Assembly (NCBI GenBank): GCA_964505725.1
Contig: CAZDJK010000034.1
Location: forward strand, 1-21,749
Source of the DNA: CAVRJC01 sp964505725
GTDB lineage: Bacteria > Actinomycetota > Acidimicrobiia > IMCC26256 > DASPTH01
Direction of reading: 5' to 3'
Length of the DNA stretch: 21,749 nucleotides
How positions within the stretch are numbered: the stretch's first letter is position 1; each line of letters starts with the position of its first letter. The notes under the pieces were generated by a model that saw nothing but the letters and a program-made list of their open reading frames with translations, ran no database searches and had not been told where the DNA came from. Shown piece by piece: positions 6,963-15,112 of the stretch. The position numbers and the translations under genes are program-made.

Positions 6963-8483
6963 ATGGCCGTGGTGCTCGCCGTCGACGCGGGGACCACGAG
7001 CGTCCGCACCATGGCGGTGGACGAGGCGGGCCGCGTCACCGCGACCGCCTCCCGGGAGCTGCGCCAGCACTACCCGAGACCGGGCTGGGTCGAGCACGAC
7101 GCGGTCGAGATCTGGTCCGCCACGCGGGGCACGCTCGCGACCGTCGTGGAGCGGGTCGGCGCGGCCACGGTGGCCGCGATCGGCATCACCAACCAACGCG
7201 AGACGGTCGTGGCCTGGGACCGCGGCACCGGCGCGCCGCGCCACCGCGCCATCGTGTGGCAGGACCGCCGTACCGCGGCGCGCTGCGACGAGCTGCGCCG
7301 CGCAGGCGACGAGCCGTTCGTGCGCGAGCACACCGGTCTCGTGCTCGACCCGTACTTCTCGGCGACGAAGTTCGAATGGCTGTTCCGCGACGGCGGGGTC
7401 GCCGCCGATGACCGGCTCGCGTGCGGCACCGTCGACTCGTGGATTCTGTGGAACCTCACCGGGGGCGCGACCGTCGCAGGGGGCGGCGTGCACGCGACCG
7501 AGCCGTCGAACGCGAGCCGCACCATGCTGTTCGACATCGACACGCTCGACTGGTCGCCGGAGCTGCTCGACCGGTTCGGCGTGCCGCGAGCGTGCCTGCC
7601 GCGGGTGCGGCCGAGCAGCGGTCGGCTCGGGACCACCGACCCCTCGTGCGCCGCGGGGCTCGCGGTCCCGGTGAGCGGCATCGCCGGCGACCAGCAGGCC
7701 GCGCTCTTCGGGCAGGCGTGCTCGGCGCCGGGCATGACCAAGAACACGTACGGGACCGGCTCGTTCGTGCTGACCAACCTCGGCGGGTCGCATCCCGCTC
7801 CCGTCGACGGCCTTCTCACGACGGTCGCATGGCAGCTCGGCTCCGACGCGACGTACGCGCTCGAAGGTTCGATCTTCGTCACCGGAGCCGCGGTGCAGTG
7901 GCTGCGGGACGGTCTCGCGATCATCGACGACGCCGCCGACGTGGGCCCGCTCGCCGCCAGCGTCGAGGACACCGGCGGCGTCGTGTTCGTGCCCGCGTTC
8001 ACCGGGCTCGGCTCGCCGTATTGGGATCCCTACGCGCGTGCGGCCTTGATGGGCATGACGCGCGGCACGACGAGAGCGCACATCGCCCGCGCCGCGGTGG
8101 AGGCCATGGCGTGGCAGACCGCCGACGTCGTCGACGCGATTCAGGCGGCCGCGGGTTCGCCGATCACCGAGCTGCGGGTCGACGGCGGCGCGAGCGCGAT
8201 GGATCTGCTGTGCCGGCTCCAGGCCGACATCCTCGGCACCGTCGTCCGGCGCCCGGTGGTCCGGGAGACGACCGCGCTCGGCGCCGCGTTCCTCGCCGGC
8301 ATCGCGGAGGGGGTGTGGGGATCGCCCGCCGACGCCGCGCGCGCCTGGCAGGAGGAGGCTTCGTTCACGCCCGCGCCGGTCGCCGATCTCGAGGCGCGCC
8401 GTGCGCAGTGGCGGCGCGGCGTGGAACGCGCACGCGGGTGGGTCGAGCGCGACGCGGATCACGAGTCACCCGACGCCGGGTGA
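6963..8483 (+). CDS. glpK: Glycerol kinase
   Basis: An ATP-dependent FGGY kinase forming sn-glycerol 3-phosphate; 506 aa, family length. Seen: DAGTTSVRTM (8-17) phosphate loop; ITNQRETVVAWDRGTG (75-90) and IVWQDRRT (97-104), both glycerol-kinase hallmarks; SRTMLFDI (185-192); catalytic Asp243 in GIAGDQQAALFG; KNTYGTGSF (260-268); and a late ADP-binding GGASAMD. These match GlpK rather than xylulokinase. No Shine-Dalgarno precedes the ATG, consistent with a leaderless transcript. No glycerol facilitator or glycerol-3-phosphate dehydrogenase is in the window. The C-terminus (ESPDAG) is encoded inside a hairpin that also covers the stop codon. Confidence 0.95.
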   Translation: MAVVLAVDAGTTSVRTMAVDEAGRVTATASRELRQHYPRPGWVEHDAVEIWSATRGTLATVVERVGAATVAAIGITNQRETVVAWDRGTGAPRHRAIVWQDRRTAARCDELRRAGDEPFVREHTGLVLDPYFSATKFEWLFRDGGVAADDRLACGTVDSWILWNLTGGATVAGGGVHATEPSNASRTMLFDIDTLDWSPELLDRFGVPRACLPRVRPSSGRLGTTDPSCAAGLAVPVSGIAGDQQAALFGQACSAPGMTKNTYGTGSFVLTNLGGSHPAPVDGLLTTVAWQLGSDATYALEGSIFVTGAAVQWLRDGLAIIDDAADVGPLAASVEDTGGVVFVPAFTGLGSPYWDPYARAALMGMTRGTTRAHIARAAVEAMAWQTADVVDAIQAAAGSPITELRVDGGASAMDLLCRLQADILGTVVRRPVVRETTALGAAFLAGIAEGVWGSPADAARAWQEEASFTPAPVADLEARRAQWRRGVERARGWVERDADHESPDAG

Positions 8484-8484
8484 C
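8465..8484. terminator. Hairpin at the glpK/alaC convergent junction
   Basis: A perfect 8-bp stem, GTCACCCG (8465-8472) with CGGGTGAC (8477-8484), and a 4-nt loop. It overlaps the glpK stop codon, and alaC ends at 8493 on the other strand, so the same hairpin could end both transcripts. No U-tract follows, as is common in high-GC actinobacteria. Confidence 0.5.
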
Positions 8485-8492
8485 CCGACTGC

Positions 8493-9668
8493 TCAACCGA
8501 GCTTGGTGAGCGCGCGCCGGATGCCACGCACCGCCTGCCCGATGCGGTGCTCGTTCTCGACCAGCGCGAAGCGCACGAACCCCTCGCCGCCGGGCCCGAA
8601 GCCGACGCCCGGCGACACCGCCACCTTCGCCTCCTGCACGAGCAGCTTGGCGAACTCGAGGCTGCCCAGCTCCAGGTACACCTCGGGGATGGGCGCCCAG
8701 ACGAACATCGTCCCCCGGGGCTTCTCGATCTCCCATCCGATCCGCGACAAACCGTCGACGAGCGCGTCCCGGCGCCCGCGGTAGACCGCGTTGACCTCGC
8801 GAGGGAAGTCCGGGACCTCGTTCATCGCCACGATCGACGCGATCTGGATCGGCTGGAACGTGCCGTAGTCGAGGTAGCTCTTGAGCTTGGCCAGCGCGCC
8901 GACGACCTCGGCGTTGCCGAGCAGGAAGCCCACCCGCCAACCGGCCATCGAGAACGACTTGGTGAGCGTGTACAGCTCGACGGCAACCTCCGACGCGCCG
9001 GGCACCTGCAGGATCGAGGGCGGGCGGTAGCCGTCGAACCCGAGGTCGGCGTACGCGAAGTCGTGCACGAGCAGCACCTCGTGCTCACGAGCGAACTCGA
9101 CCACGCGTGTCATGAACTCGAGGTCGACGCATGCGGTGGTGGGATTGTGCGGGAAAGAGAGCACGATGACCCGCGGCCGCGGCCACGCGTCCTCCCACCC
9201 TTCGAGCAGGTTGGCGAAGAAGTCCTCGTCGGGCCCGAGGCGCACGTGCCTGATCTCGGCCCCGGCCAGGATCGGCCCCCAGATGTGGATCGGGTACGAG
9301 GGGCTCGGCACGAGCGCGGCGTCGCCCGGGCCGAGCAGGACCCACATGAGGTGTGAGAACCCCTCCTTCGCGCCGATCGTCGTGCACGCCTGGGTGTCGG
9401 GATCGAGCTCGACGCCGAACTCGCGTCGATAGAGGTCCGTGATGGCCAGTCGCAGCTTGGGGATGCCCCGGCTCGACGAGTACCGGTGGTTGCGCGGGTT
9501 CTCGACCGCCTCCGCCAGCTTCTTCACCGCGACGTCGGGCGACGGGAGATCGGGGTTCCCGAAGCCGAGGTCGATCACGTCCTCGCCCGCCCGGCGCGCC
9601 TCGGTCTTCAGCGCGTCCATGATCCCGAGCACGTACGGCGGGAGGTCCCGGATCCGGCGGAATTCCAT
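8493..9668 (-). CDS. alaC: Alanine transaminase of the AlaC type
   Basis: A fold-type I PLP aminotransferase, 391 aa, making alanine from pyruvate and glutamate if it acts like E. coli AlaC, which it resembles along its length. Shared blocks: RRIRDLPPYV (4-13), GNPDLPSPD (37-45), YSSSRGIPKLR (63-73), IGAKEG (98-103), PSPSYPIHI (121-129), FPHNPT (172-177), HDFAYAD (202-208), PLP-lysine Lys237 in TLTKSFSMAGWR, and KSYLDYGTF. The related LL-diaminopimelate aminotransferases share several motifs but not this start. ATG at 9668 has no Shine-Dalgarno; a TACCGT box 7 nt upstream suggests leaderless transcription. It appears monocistronic, between two hairpins. Confidence 0.9.
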   Translation of the reverse strand: MEFRRIRDLPPYVLGIMDALKTEARRAGEDVIDLGFGNPDLPSPDVAVKKLAEAVENPRNHRYSSSRGIPKLRLAITDLYRREFGVELDPDTQACTTIGAKEGFSHLMWVLLGPGDAALVPSPSYPIHIWGPILAGAEIRHVRLGPDEDFFANLLEGWEDAWPRPRVIVLSFPHNPTTACVDLEFMTRVVEFAREHEVLLVHDFAYADLGFDGYRPPSILQVPGASEVAVELYTLTKSFSMAGWRVGFLLGNAEVVGALAKLKSYLDYGTFQPIQIASIVAMNEVPDFPREVNAVYRGRRDALVDGLSRIGWEIEKPRGTMFVWAPIPEVYLELGSLEFAKLLVQEAKVAVSPGVGFGPGGEGFVRFALVENEHRIGQAVRGIRRALTKLG

Positions 9669-9681
9669 CGCGACGACGGTA
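9669..9681 (-). promoter_or_regulatory. Putative leaderless promoter -10 box of alaC
   Basis: On the minus strand TACCGT (9681-9676) is separated by exactly 7 nt from the ATG at 9668. This matches the arrangement before glpK and the LysM gene. No convincing -35 box is seen. Confidence 0.4.
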
Positions 9682-9716
9682 CCAGCGCGCCCCTTCGATC
9701 ACCGCACACGAAGACG

Positions 9717-9743
9717 CCCCGGCTCGCTGTGAGCGAGGCGGGG
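9717..9743 (-). terminator. GC-rich hairpin after the seven-gene operon
   Basis: CCCCGGCTCGCT (9717-9728) pairs with AGCGAGGCGGGG (9732-9743) at 11 of 12 positions around a 3-nt loop. It starts 8 bp after the LLM oxidoreductase stop codon (9752) on the minus strand, the expected place for the operon's terminator. No clear U-run follows. Confidence 0.55.
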
Positions 9744-9751
9744 GCACGAGC

Positions 9752-10561
9752 TCAGAGGTTGGGCCGCACCAGCTCGCCGAGCACGTGCGCGTTGTCGGGA
9801 TCCGAGGAGTCGACGGGTCCCGCGATCACCCAGTCGGCTCCCGCGTCCGCGTAGGCGCGCAACTGCTCCGCCACCAGCTCCGGACCACCGGTGATCACGC
9901 CGGGCCCCGCGCCGAGGCGGGCTGCTTTCGTGCGCGCGCGCCCGTTGGACGACGCGATCACGAGGAGGCCGCCCCACGACACCGTGAACGGCGTGCGGGT
10001 GGCCGCCGCGCGCAGCGACCGCGCCTCGACCCGGAGCTCGTCGGCGCCGCCCCCCCAGTGGTTCCACCCGTCGGCGTGCGCCGCGGCCGTCGCGCGCACC
10101 GCGGGGTGGTTGCCGCCGACCCACACCGCGAATCCGCGGTCGCGACACACATCGACCGCGCCGCGCAGCGCCTCGACGCGTTCGTCGGCGGTGCCGAACG
10201 GAAGCCCGAACGTCTCCATCTCCTCCCTGCTCGCGGCGTCGCCCGTGCCGATCCCCGCGACCACGCGGTCCGCGCCCGCGATGCGCGCGACGGTGTCGAG
10301 ACCCGCGGCCAACGTGGCCGGCGGCCGCAGGGTCGCGCGCGCGACGAGGGAGCCCACCACGACGCGCGACGTCTCGGCCGCGACCGCGCCCATCATCGCC
10401 AGCAGCTCGAGCGCGGGGCGGCGCGACCCGTCGGCCGCGCGTCGGAACAGGTGGTCGTACGCGAACACGCCGTCGAGGCCGGCGCGCTCCGCCGCCACCG
10501 CGACCTCGAGTGCGGGGCCCGGATCCTCGCGGAACGAGGGGAGGGTGATCCCGAGCTTCAC
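9752..10561 (-). CDS. LLM-class (luciferase-like) oxidoreductase, probably F420-dependent
   Basis: A 269-aa TIM-barrel oxidoreductase of the bacterial luciferase-like superfamily. The N-terminus VKLGITLPSF is the first barrel strand, followed by AERAGLDGVFAYDHLF (about 25-40), VVVGSLVARATLRPPATLAAGLDTV and the IGTGDA segment of the cofactor phosphate site. It ends with a helix and WVIAGPVDSS. Actinobacterial members usually use coenzyme F420, some FMN; the choice here is inferred. The substrate is unknown. The GTG at 10561 is preferred to the ATG at 10630 because the extra 23 residues (WWERRYWPGASPDERR) do not fit the fold and would overlap the ROK gene. It is the last gene of the operon, 25 bp after the ROK stop. 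Confidence 0.85.
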   Translation of the reverse strand: MKLGITLPSFREDPGPALEVAVAAERAGLDGVFAYDHLFRRAADGSRRPALELLAMMGAVAAETSRVVVGSLVARATLRPPATLAAGLDTVARIAGADRVVAGIGTGDAASREEMETFGLPFGTADERVEALRGAVDVCRDRGFAVWVGGNHPAVRATAAAHADGWNHWGGGADELRVEARSLRAAATRTPFTVSWGGLLVIASSNGRARTKAARLGAGPGVITGGPELVAEQLRAYADAGADWVIAGPVDSSDPDNAHVLGELVRPNL

Positions 10562-10586
10562 GCGGGGGACGAGGCGCGCGCGGCGT

Positions 10587-11540
10587 TCATCGGGCGAGGC
10601 CCCGGGCCAGTACCGCCGCTCCCACCACACCCGCCCGCTCGCCGAGCGATGACGCGACGATCGGCACCGGCGGCCGGTGACGCGCGCCCTCTAGGTGCCC
10701 TGCAAACGCCCGGCGCAGGGGCTCGAGCAGCACGTCGCCGAGCTCCACGAGCCCACCCGAGACGACGACCAGCTCCGGATCGAAGATGTTCACGAGACCC
10801 ACCAGCCCGATCGCGACCCTGCCGGCGTATTCGGTGACGAGCGCGAGCGCGTCCGGCGCACCGCGTGCCGCGGCCGCGCTCACGAGCGTGCCGTCGATCG
10901 CGTCGACGTCCCCGTCGACGAGCGCCAGCACCGACGGCAGCTCGCCACCGGCGGCGCGGGCACGGGCCTCGGCCCCGAGCGCCTCACCGGACGCGGTCGC
11001 CTCCCAGTGCCCGCGCTCGCCGCACGCGCACACGGGACCGTCGGGGTCGACCTGGAAGTGGCCGATCTCGGCGCCGAACCCGTGGGCGCCCCGGAGCAGC
11101 CGGCCACCCGAGATGATCCCGCCTCCGATGCCTGTGCCGAGCGTGATGCACAGGACGTCGGAGAGCCCCCTCGCGGCGCCGTGGGTGGCCTCGCCGAGCG
11201 CGGCGACGTTGGCGTCGTTGTCGAGCGCTGCCGGCATGGCCACGGCGCGGGCGACGAGGTCGCGCAGCGGCGCCCCGACGAACGCCGGGATGTTCGGCGA
11301 GTAGTGGATGACGCCGTCGTCTGCGACCATGCCGGCAGCGCCGATCCCGACCGCGAAGGCCTCGGCGTAGCGAGCGGCGAGCGCCTCCGTCGCCTCCGAG
11401 ATGCACGCCACGATCGCGCCCAGCTCAGCCGGGGTGCGCCCGCGCACCTCGTCGAGCAACGAGCCGTCGGGGGCGACCACGCCCACCCGGAGGTGCGTGC
11501 CGCCGAGGTCGATGCCGAAGGTGGGACGCGGAACCGTCAC
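10587..11540 (-). CDS. ROK-family glucokinase
   Basis: An ATP-dependent sugar kinase, most likely glucokinase, 317 aa. Seen: phosphate-binding DLGGTHLRVG (11-20), ALDNDANVAALGE (105-117) with the catalytic Asp109, LGTGIGGGII (134-143), and the ROK signature from GHFQVDPDGPVCACGERG onward. The zinc site has His161, Cys171 and Cys173, but the usual third cysteine (GCWE) is His178 (GHWE). His can bind zinc, so activity is probably retained. The GTG start overlaps the SRPBCC stop as GTGA. Being in an operon with a PimB-like mannosyltransferase suggests hexose-phosphate supply for glycolipid or polysaccharide synthesis; this is an inference. Other ROK sugars cannot be excluded. Confidence 0.88.
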   Translation of the reverse strand: MTVPRPTFGIDLGGTHLRVGVVAPDGSLLDEVRGRTPAELGAIVACISEATEALAARYAEAFAVGIGAAGMVADDGVIHYSPNIPAFVGAPLRDLVARAVAMPAALDNDANVAALGEATHGAARGLSDVLCITLGTGIGGGIISGGRLLRGAHGFGAEIGHFQVDPDGPVCACGERGHWEATASGEALGAEARARAAGGELPSVLALVDGDVDAIDGTLVSAAAARGAPDALALVTEYAGRVAIGLVGLVNIFDPELVVVSGGLVELGDVLLEPLRRAFAGHLEGARHRPPVPIVASSLGERAGVVGAAVLARGLAR

Positions 11541-12238
11541 GGGCCCTCGCGCGGTCCGCGCACCGCGTGGTCCGCGGCCTGGAGGAGGGCCCGGGCGGCG
11601 CCGAGGAGCTCGTCGGCCGCGGTGAGGAGGTGGTCGCGCACCTCGGGCAACGCGCCGACCAGGTCGGCGACGACGTCCTCCACCATCGAGGACGGCGGAA
11701 GGGTGCGCGGCTCGCGGCCGGCCTCCTCGAACGGCACCGCGCCGTCGAAGGTGTCGGGTGCCGCGTCGGGAACCCCTGCCGCGGCGGGCGCGTCGCGCTC
11801 GCCGCGGGCCTCGACCTCACGCTTCAACTCTGTGAGCGCGCCCGCCACGATCCGTTGCGCGGCGCGGCGCTTGACCAGCCCGGGGAGCGGCACCGCGAGG
11901 TCGACCGCCAGGAGGTAGGCGACGTCGGTTCCGTCGCCCGCCGCGTCGAAGCGGTACTCGCCGTCGAGCGCGTGCAGGAGATCGCCTTCGACCAGCGTCC
12001 ACGCGAGCCGCCCGGGTGACTCGCCGTAGTCGTACTCGAGCACGTATCGGACGCTCCGCCCGAGTGCAGCAACCCGGAAGTCGACCTGCGTGGCGCGCCC
12101 GACATCGTCGCGCGTGACGACGCGCACGAACTTCACGTCGCGTGCCCAGCGCGGGTAGGCCTCGAAGTCGGCCGCGACCGCGAAGCACGCCTCAGGGGCG
12201 GCGTCCACGTGCAGCGCGTCGCGCGCCTCGTCGGGCAT
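11537..12238 (-). CDS. SRPBCC / START-like ligand-binding protein
   Basis: A 233-aa protein with an N-terminal SRPBCC (polyketide cyclase/START-like) domain at about residues 5-145. Typical features are the opening strand-helix (DAAPEACFAVAADFEAYPRW), FVRVVTRDDVGRATQVDFRV, DYGESPGRLAWTLVEGD and a closing long helix (RAAQRIVAGALTELKREVEA). Such proteins bind hydrophobic ligands such as lipids or polyketide intermediates in a helix-grip cavity. The C-terminal 85 residues are a Pro/Ala/Glu linker and a helical stretch I do not recognise. ATG at 12238 lies 17 bp after the membrane-protein stop; the end overlaps the ROK start. A lipid-handling role beside PimB is plausible but not shown. Confidence 0.82.
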   Translation of the reverse strand: MPDEARDALHVDAAPEACFAVAADFEAYPRWARDVKFVRVVTRDDVGRATQVDFRVAALGRSVRYVLEYDYGESPGRLAWTLVEGDLLHALDGEYRFDAAGDGTDVAYLLAVDLAVPLPGLVKRRAAQRIVAGALTELKREVEARGERDAPAAAGVPDAAPDTFDGAVPFEEAGREPRTLPPSSMVEDVVADLVGALPEVRDHLLTAADELLGAARALLQAADHAVRGPREGP

Positions 12239-12255
12239 GGCTCATCTTCGCACGA

Positions 12256-12720
12256 TCATCGGCGGGGCCGCGCTGACGGCACCGGGCGCGGGGGGAACGT
12301 GCCGTGACGGGCCGCCCACGCACCCGCAAGGGCGATCGGCAGCATCGGCACCAGGACGCCGAACGGCTCCCACGCCGCGGTACCGGCCGCGATCGCGAGG
12401 CACACGATGAACTGGGCGAGGAACGCGCGGCGGATCGAGCGCGGCGCCGAGCCCTGGAGGAAGAACAGGTTGGCGACCACGATGTTGTCGCCCTTCGCCG
12501 TACGCGCCACGCCCACCGCGAACGCGTAGGCCATCACGACGCAGGCGACGAGAAAGAGCGCGAGCGCGACCCCGATCGCCGCGCCGATAAGGTCGTCGAC
12601 GCCGAGCGCAACCGGTATCGCGGTGGCGCCGAACACCACGTTCGCCGCCCAACCGCACCGCACGATCGCCCGGCCCGGGACCGGCCCGGGTTGGGCGTGA
12701 CGCCCGTCGTCCGCGCTCAC
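12256..12720 (-). CDS. Four-helix membrane protein of unknown family
   Basis: A 154-aa integral membrane protein. Hydrophobic segments lie at about residues 22-40, 45-70, 97-115 and 118-136, with a basic loop (SAPRSIRRAF) before the third helix and a Pro/Arg-rich tail (FPPRPVPSARPRR), so both ends are probably cytoplasmic. A polar stretch between helices 2 and 3, VARTAKGDNIVVANLFFLQG, includes a short hydrophobic run that may re-enter the membrane. I do not recognise the family. Translational coupling to the PimB-like gene (GTGA overlap at 12717-12720) suggests a partner in lipid glycosylation or export. Confidence 0.8.
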   Translation of the reverse strand: MSADDGRHAQPGPVPGRAIVRCGWAANVVFGATAIPVALGVDDLIGAAIGVALALFLVACVVMAYAFAVGVARTAKGDNIVVANLFFLQGSAPRSIRRAFLAQFIVCLAIAAGTAAWEPFGVLVPMLPIALAGAWAARHGTFPPRPVPSARPRR

Positions 12721-13850
12721 GCCAGCGCCACCAACGACGACAAGTCTCCGGCAGCGATCGGCGCGAGCCGCTCGACGAGGACGTCGGAGGAGAGCTCTCC
12801 GACCGCCCGGGCGCGCGCCGCACTCCCCATCCGTCGGCGCAATCCTGCATCGGCGAGCAGGCGGTCGAGCGCGTCGCGCACGGCGTCGGCACGCGGCTCA
12901 ACGACGAAGCCGGTCTCGCCGTCGGTCACCGCCTCCGACGAGCCGCCGCTCTTCCCCGCCACCGCCGGTACCCCGCACGCTGCCGCCTCGGCGAACACGA
13001 TGCCGAACCCTTCCGCCTCGAGCCCGAGCCAGCGCTCCCGGCACGGCATCGCGAACACGTCGGCGCACGCGTACAGCGCGGGGAGCTCGTCGTCGGGCAC
13101 CGCGCCCAGGAAGCGCACGCGCCCCGGCGCGGTCGCCCGCGCGCGCCGTTCGAGCCGTGTGCGGTCGCGCCCGTCGCCGGCGATGACGAGCTGCACGTCG
13201 GGCCGCAGGCGGGCGGCCGCGTCGATCAGCACGTCGAAGCCCTTGCGCGGGACGAGCCGGCTGACGCCCAGCACGAGCGGGCGCTCGGCCGCGAGCCCGA
13301 TCCGGGCACGGGTATCCACCCGTGACGCGGCGTCCGCGGGCCGGAACCGCTCGGCGTCGACGCCGGGCGGGATGACGACGCCGCGGAGCGGAGCACCCGC
13401 TGCGTCCGTGGCCGCCCGTGCGGCGTAGCAGCCCGCCGCCACCACTCCCGCGGCGCCGCGCAGCGCCCGTCCCCCGGCCGCCCGGGCCCCGGGGACCCTG
13501 GCGTACACCGTGACCTCGGCGCCGTGCACGATCACCGCGTACGGGGCGGCCCGGATCCGGGGCCCCAGCGCGCCGAGCGGGAACCACGGGTCGAGGAAGA
13601 CCACGTCGGCGCCGACCTCTCGAGCCACGTCGTCGATGCGCCGGGCCAGCGCTGCCGTGGGCCAGAGCTGACGCTCGGGCACACGGACGATGCGGAACGG
13701 CTGGGCGGCGTCCCACTCGGCGGCGCCCGGGTACGCCGTCGTCATCACGGTCGCATCGCCGACGGGCAGGCGCCGCCAGAGCTCATAGAGGTACGACTGG
13801 ATGCCGCCCGTCTTGGGCGGGAAGTCGTTGGTGACGAGGAGCGCGGTCAC
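12717..13850 (-). CDS. pimB: GT4 glycosyltransferase, PimB-like mannosyltransferase
   Basis: A GT-B fold retaining glycosyltransferase, 377 aa, closely resembling actinobacterial PimB, which adds the second mannose from GDP-mannose to phosphatidylinositol mannoside at the inner face of the membrane. Shared features: LLVTNDFPPKTGGIQSYL (4-21), HGAE (109-112), IPPGVDAERFRP (160-171), VSRLVPRKGFD (196-206) with Arg198 and Lys203 for the nucleotide diphosphate, the FLGAVPDDELPALYACADVF block, and the E-x7-E motif EGFGIVFAE (280-288), then SGGSSEAV. GTG at 13850 overlaps the preceding flavoprotein stop as GTGA. The symbol rests on motif likeness; another GT4 acceptor is possible. Confidence 0.82.
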   Translation of the reverse strand: MTALLVTNDFPPKTGGIQSYLYELWRRLPVGDATVMTTAYPGAAEWDAAQPFRIVRVPERQLWPTAALARRIDDVAREVGADVVFLDPWFPLGALGPRIRAAPYAVIVHGAEVTVYARVPGARAAGGRALRGAAGVVAAGCYAARAATDAAGAPLRGVVIPPGVDAERFRPADAASRVDTRARIGLAAERPLVLGVSRLVPRKGFDVLIDAAARLRPDVQLVIAGDGRDRTRLERRARATAPGRVRFLGAVPDDELPALYACADVFAMPCRERWLGLEAEGFGIVFAEAAACGVPAVAGKSGGSSEAVTDGETGFVVEPRADAVRDALDRLLADAGLRRRMGSAARARAVGELSSDVLVERLAPIAAGDLSSLVALA

Positions 13851-15082
13851 GTCTCGGCGCGGGCACCGGCCACCGCGTCGTCGAACCCGGAACGCTCGGC
13901 GATCAAGCGGCGGAAATACATGACGCGCGCCGGCATCGAGAAGCCGAGCGCGCCCACCAGGCGGCCGCCGCGTCCGAACACGGCAGTGAACCGTCGCTCA
14001 CGGAGCGATCCGTGCACGACCTCCATGTCGTCGTCGCCGGTGAAGCTGCCCACGGTCTGGATCTTGCGGTCGTACTGGTCCGACCACACGTAGGGCACCG
14101 GCGCGAACGCCTCGGGCGCAGGGCCGGCGCCGTGCAGCAGACGCCGCGCCGCGGCGACGCCCTGCTCGGTGGCGTTCGTCCAGTGCTCGAGCCGCATCGT
14201 CGCACCGCCGAACAGCGGGTTGGGCCAGCGGGTCACATCGCCCGCGGACACGATCCCCGGCGCCGCGCACAACGACTCGTCGCACAGCACGCCGTCGTCG
14301 ACCGCGAGACCGGATCCCTCGAGCCAGCCGGTGACGGGGGCGACGCCGACGCCGACGACCACCACGTCGGCCTCGACGACACCGCCGTCGGCGAGCCTGA
14401 CCCGCTCCACCCGTCCGGCGCCCTCGACCCCGGCCACGCCGACCCCGAGGCGCAGGTCGACGCCGTGGTCGCGGTGGAGCTCGCCGCACACCCCGCCGAG
14501 GACGGGGCCGAGCCCACGTACGAGCGGCGCGGGCAGCGCCTCGAGCAGCGTCACGTCGAGCCCGCGCGTGCGGCACGTGGCCGCGACTTCCGAGCCGATG
14601 AACCCGGCACCGACGACGACGACGCGCGGGTGCCCCGCAATGGCGTCGCGGATCGCGATCGCGTCGTGCAGCGTGCGGAGCACGAACATGCCGGGGAGGT
14701 CGGGGAGGTCGCGCAGCCGGCGGGGGACGGAACCGGTCGCGATCACGAGGCCGTCGAACGCGAGCTCATCGCCACCCTCGAGCACGAGGGTGCGGCTCCC
14801 GGCGTCGAGGTGCTCGGCACGGGTCCCGAGTCGCAGCTCCAACGCGAGGTCGTCGTAGGGCTGGTGGCGGAGCGCGAGCTCCTCGGGCGCGACCTCGCCC
14901 GCGAGGAACGTCTTCGAGAGGGGCGGACGGTCGTACGGCAGCTCGGGTTCGGCACCGATCAGGACGAGGCGGCCGTCGTACCCCTCCCGGCGCAACGTCT
15001 CGACCGCACGGAGGCCCGCGAGCGACGCGCCCACGACCACGATCGTCTGGAGCACGGCTTGAGCTTCGCGCGCGGCCTTCAC
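13847..15082 (-). CDS. FAD/NAD(P)-dependent ferredoxin reductase-type oxidoreductase
   Basis: A two-dinucleotide-domain flavoprotein of 411 aa, like the reductase components that pass electrons from NAD(P)H to ferredoxin or rubredoxin. FAD-binding motif VVVGASLAG (15-23), then YDRPPLSKTFLAG (50-62); ATGSVPR (115-121); NAD motif VVVVGAGFIGSE (154-165) with Glu181 at the end of the second strand, favouring NADH; VSAGDVTRWPNPLFG near the second FAD site; and a C-terminal reductase domain with YVWSDQYDRKIQTVG. GTG at 15082 and GTG at 15055 are both possible starts, the latter giving the usual short N-terminus. No ferredoxin gene is in the window. It lies 30 bp after the PuuD-like gene and overlaps pimB. 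Confidence 0.87.
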   Translation of the reverse strand: MKAAREAQAVLQTIVVVGASLAGLRAVETLRREGYDGRLVLIGAEPELPYDRPPLSKTFLAGEVAPEELALRHQPYDDLALELRLGTRAEHLDAGSRTLVLEGGDELAFDGLVIATGSVPRRLRDLPDLPGMFVLRTLHDAIAIRDAIAGHPRVVVVGAGFIGSEVAATCRTRGLDVTLLEALPAPLVRGLGPVLGGVCGELHRDHGVDLRLGVGVAGVEGAGRVERVRLADGGVVEADVVVVGVGVAPVTGWLEGSGLAVDDGVLCDESLCAAPGIVSAGDVTRWPNPLFGGATMRLEHWTNATEQGVAAARRLLHGAGPAPEAFAPVPYVWSDQYDRKIQTVGSFTGDDDMEVVHGSLRERRFTAVFGRGGRLVGALGFSMPARVMYFRRLIAERSGFDDAVAGARAET

Positions 15083-15112
15083 GCACCCCGCATGGGGACC
15101 GGTCCGGTGCAG

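Noticed and set aside
12671..12690. Direct repeat CGGCCCGGG twice, 11 bp apart
   Set aside because: It lies in the coding sequence for a Pro-Gly segment of the 4-TM protein and is explained by codon bias.
15097..15106. GGACCGGTCC palindrome between the PuuD-like gene and the flavoprotein gene
   Set aside because: Only 10 bp with no loop, so it cannot form a terminator hairpin; such GC palindromes are common by chance.
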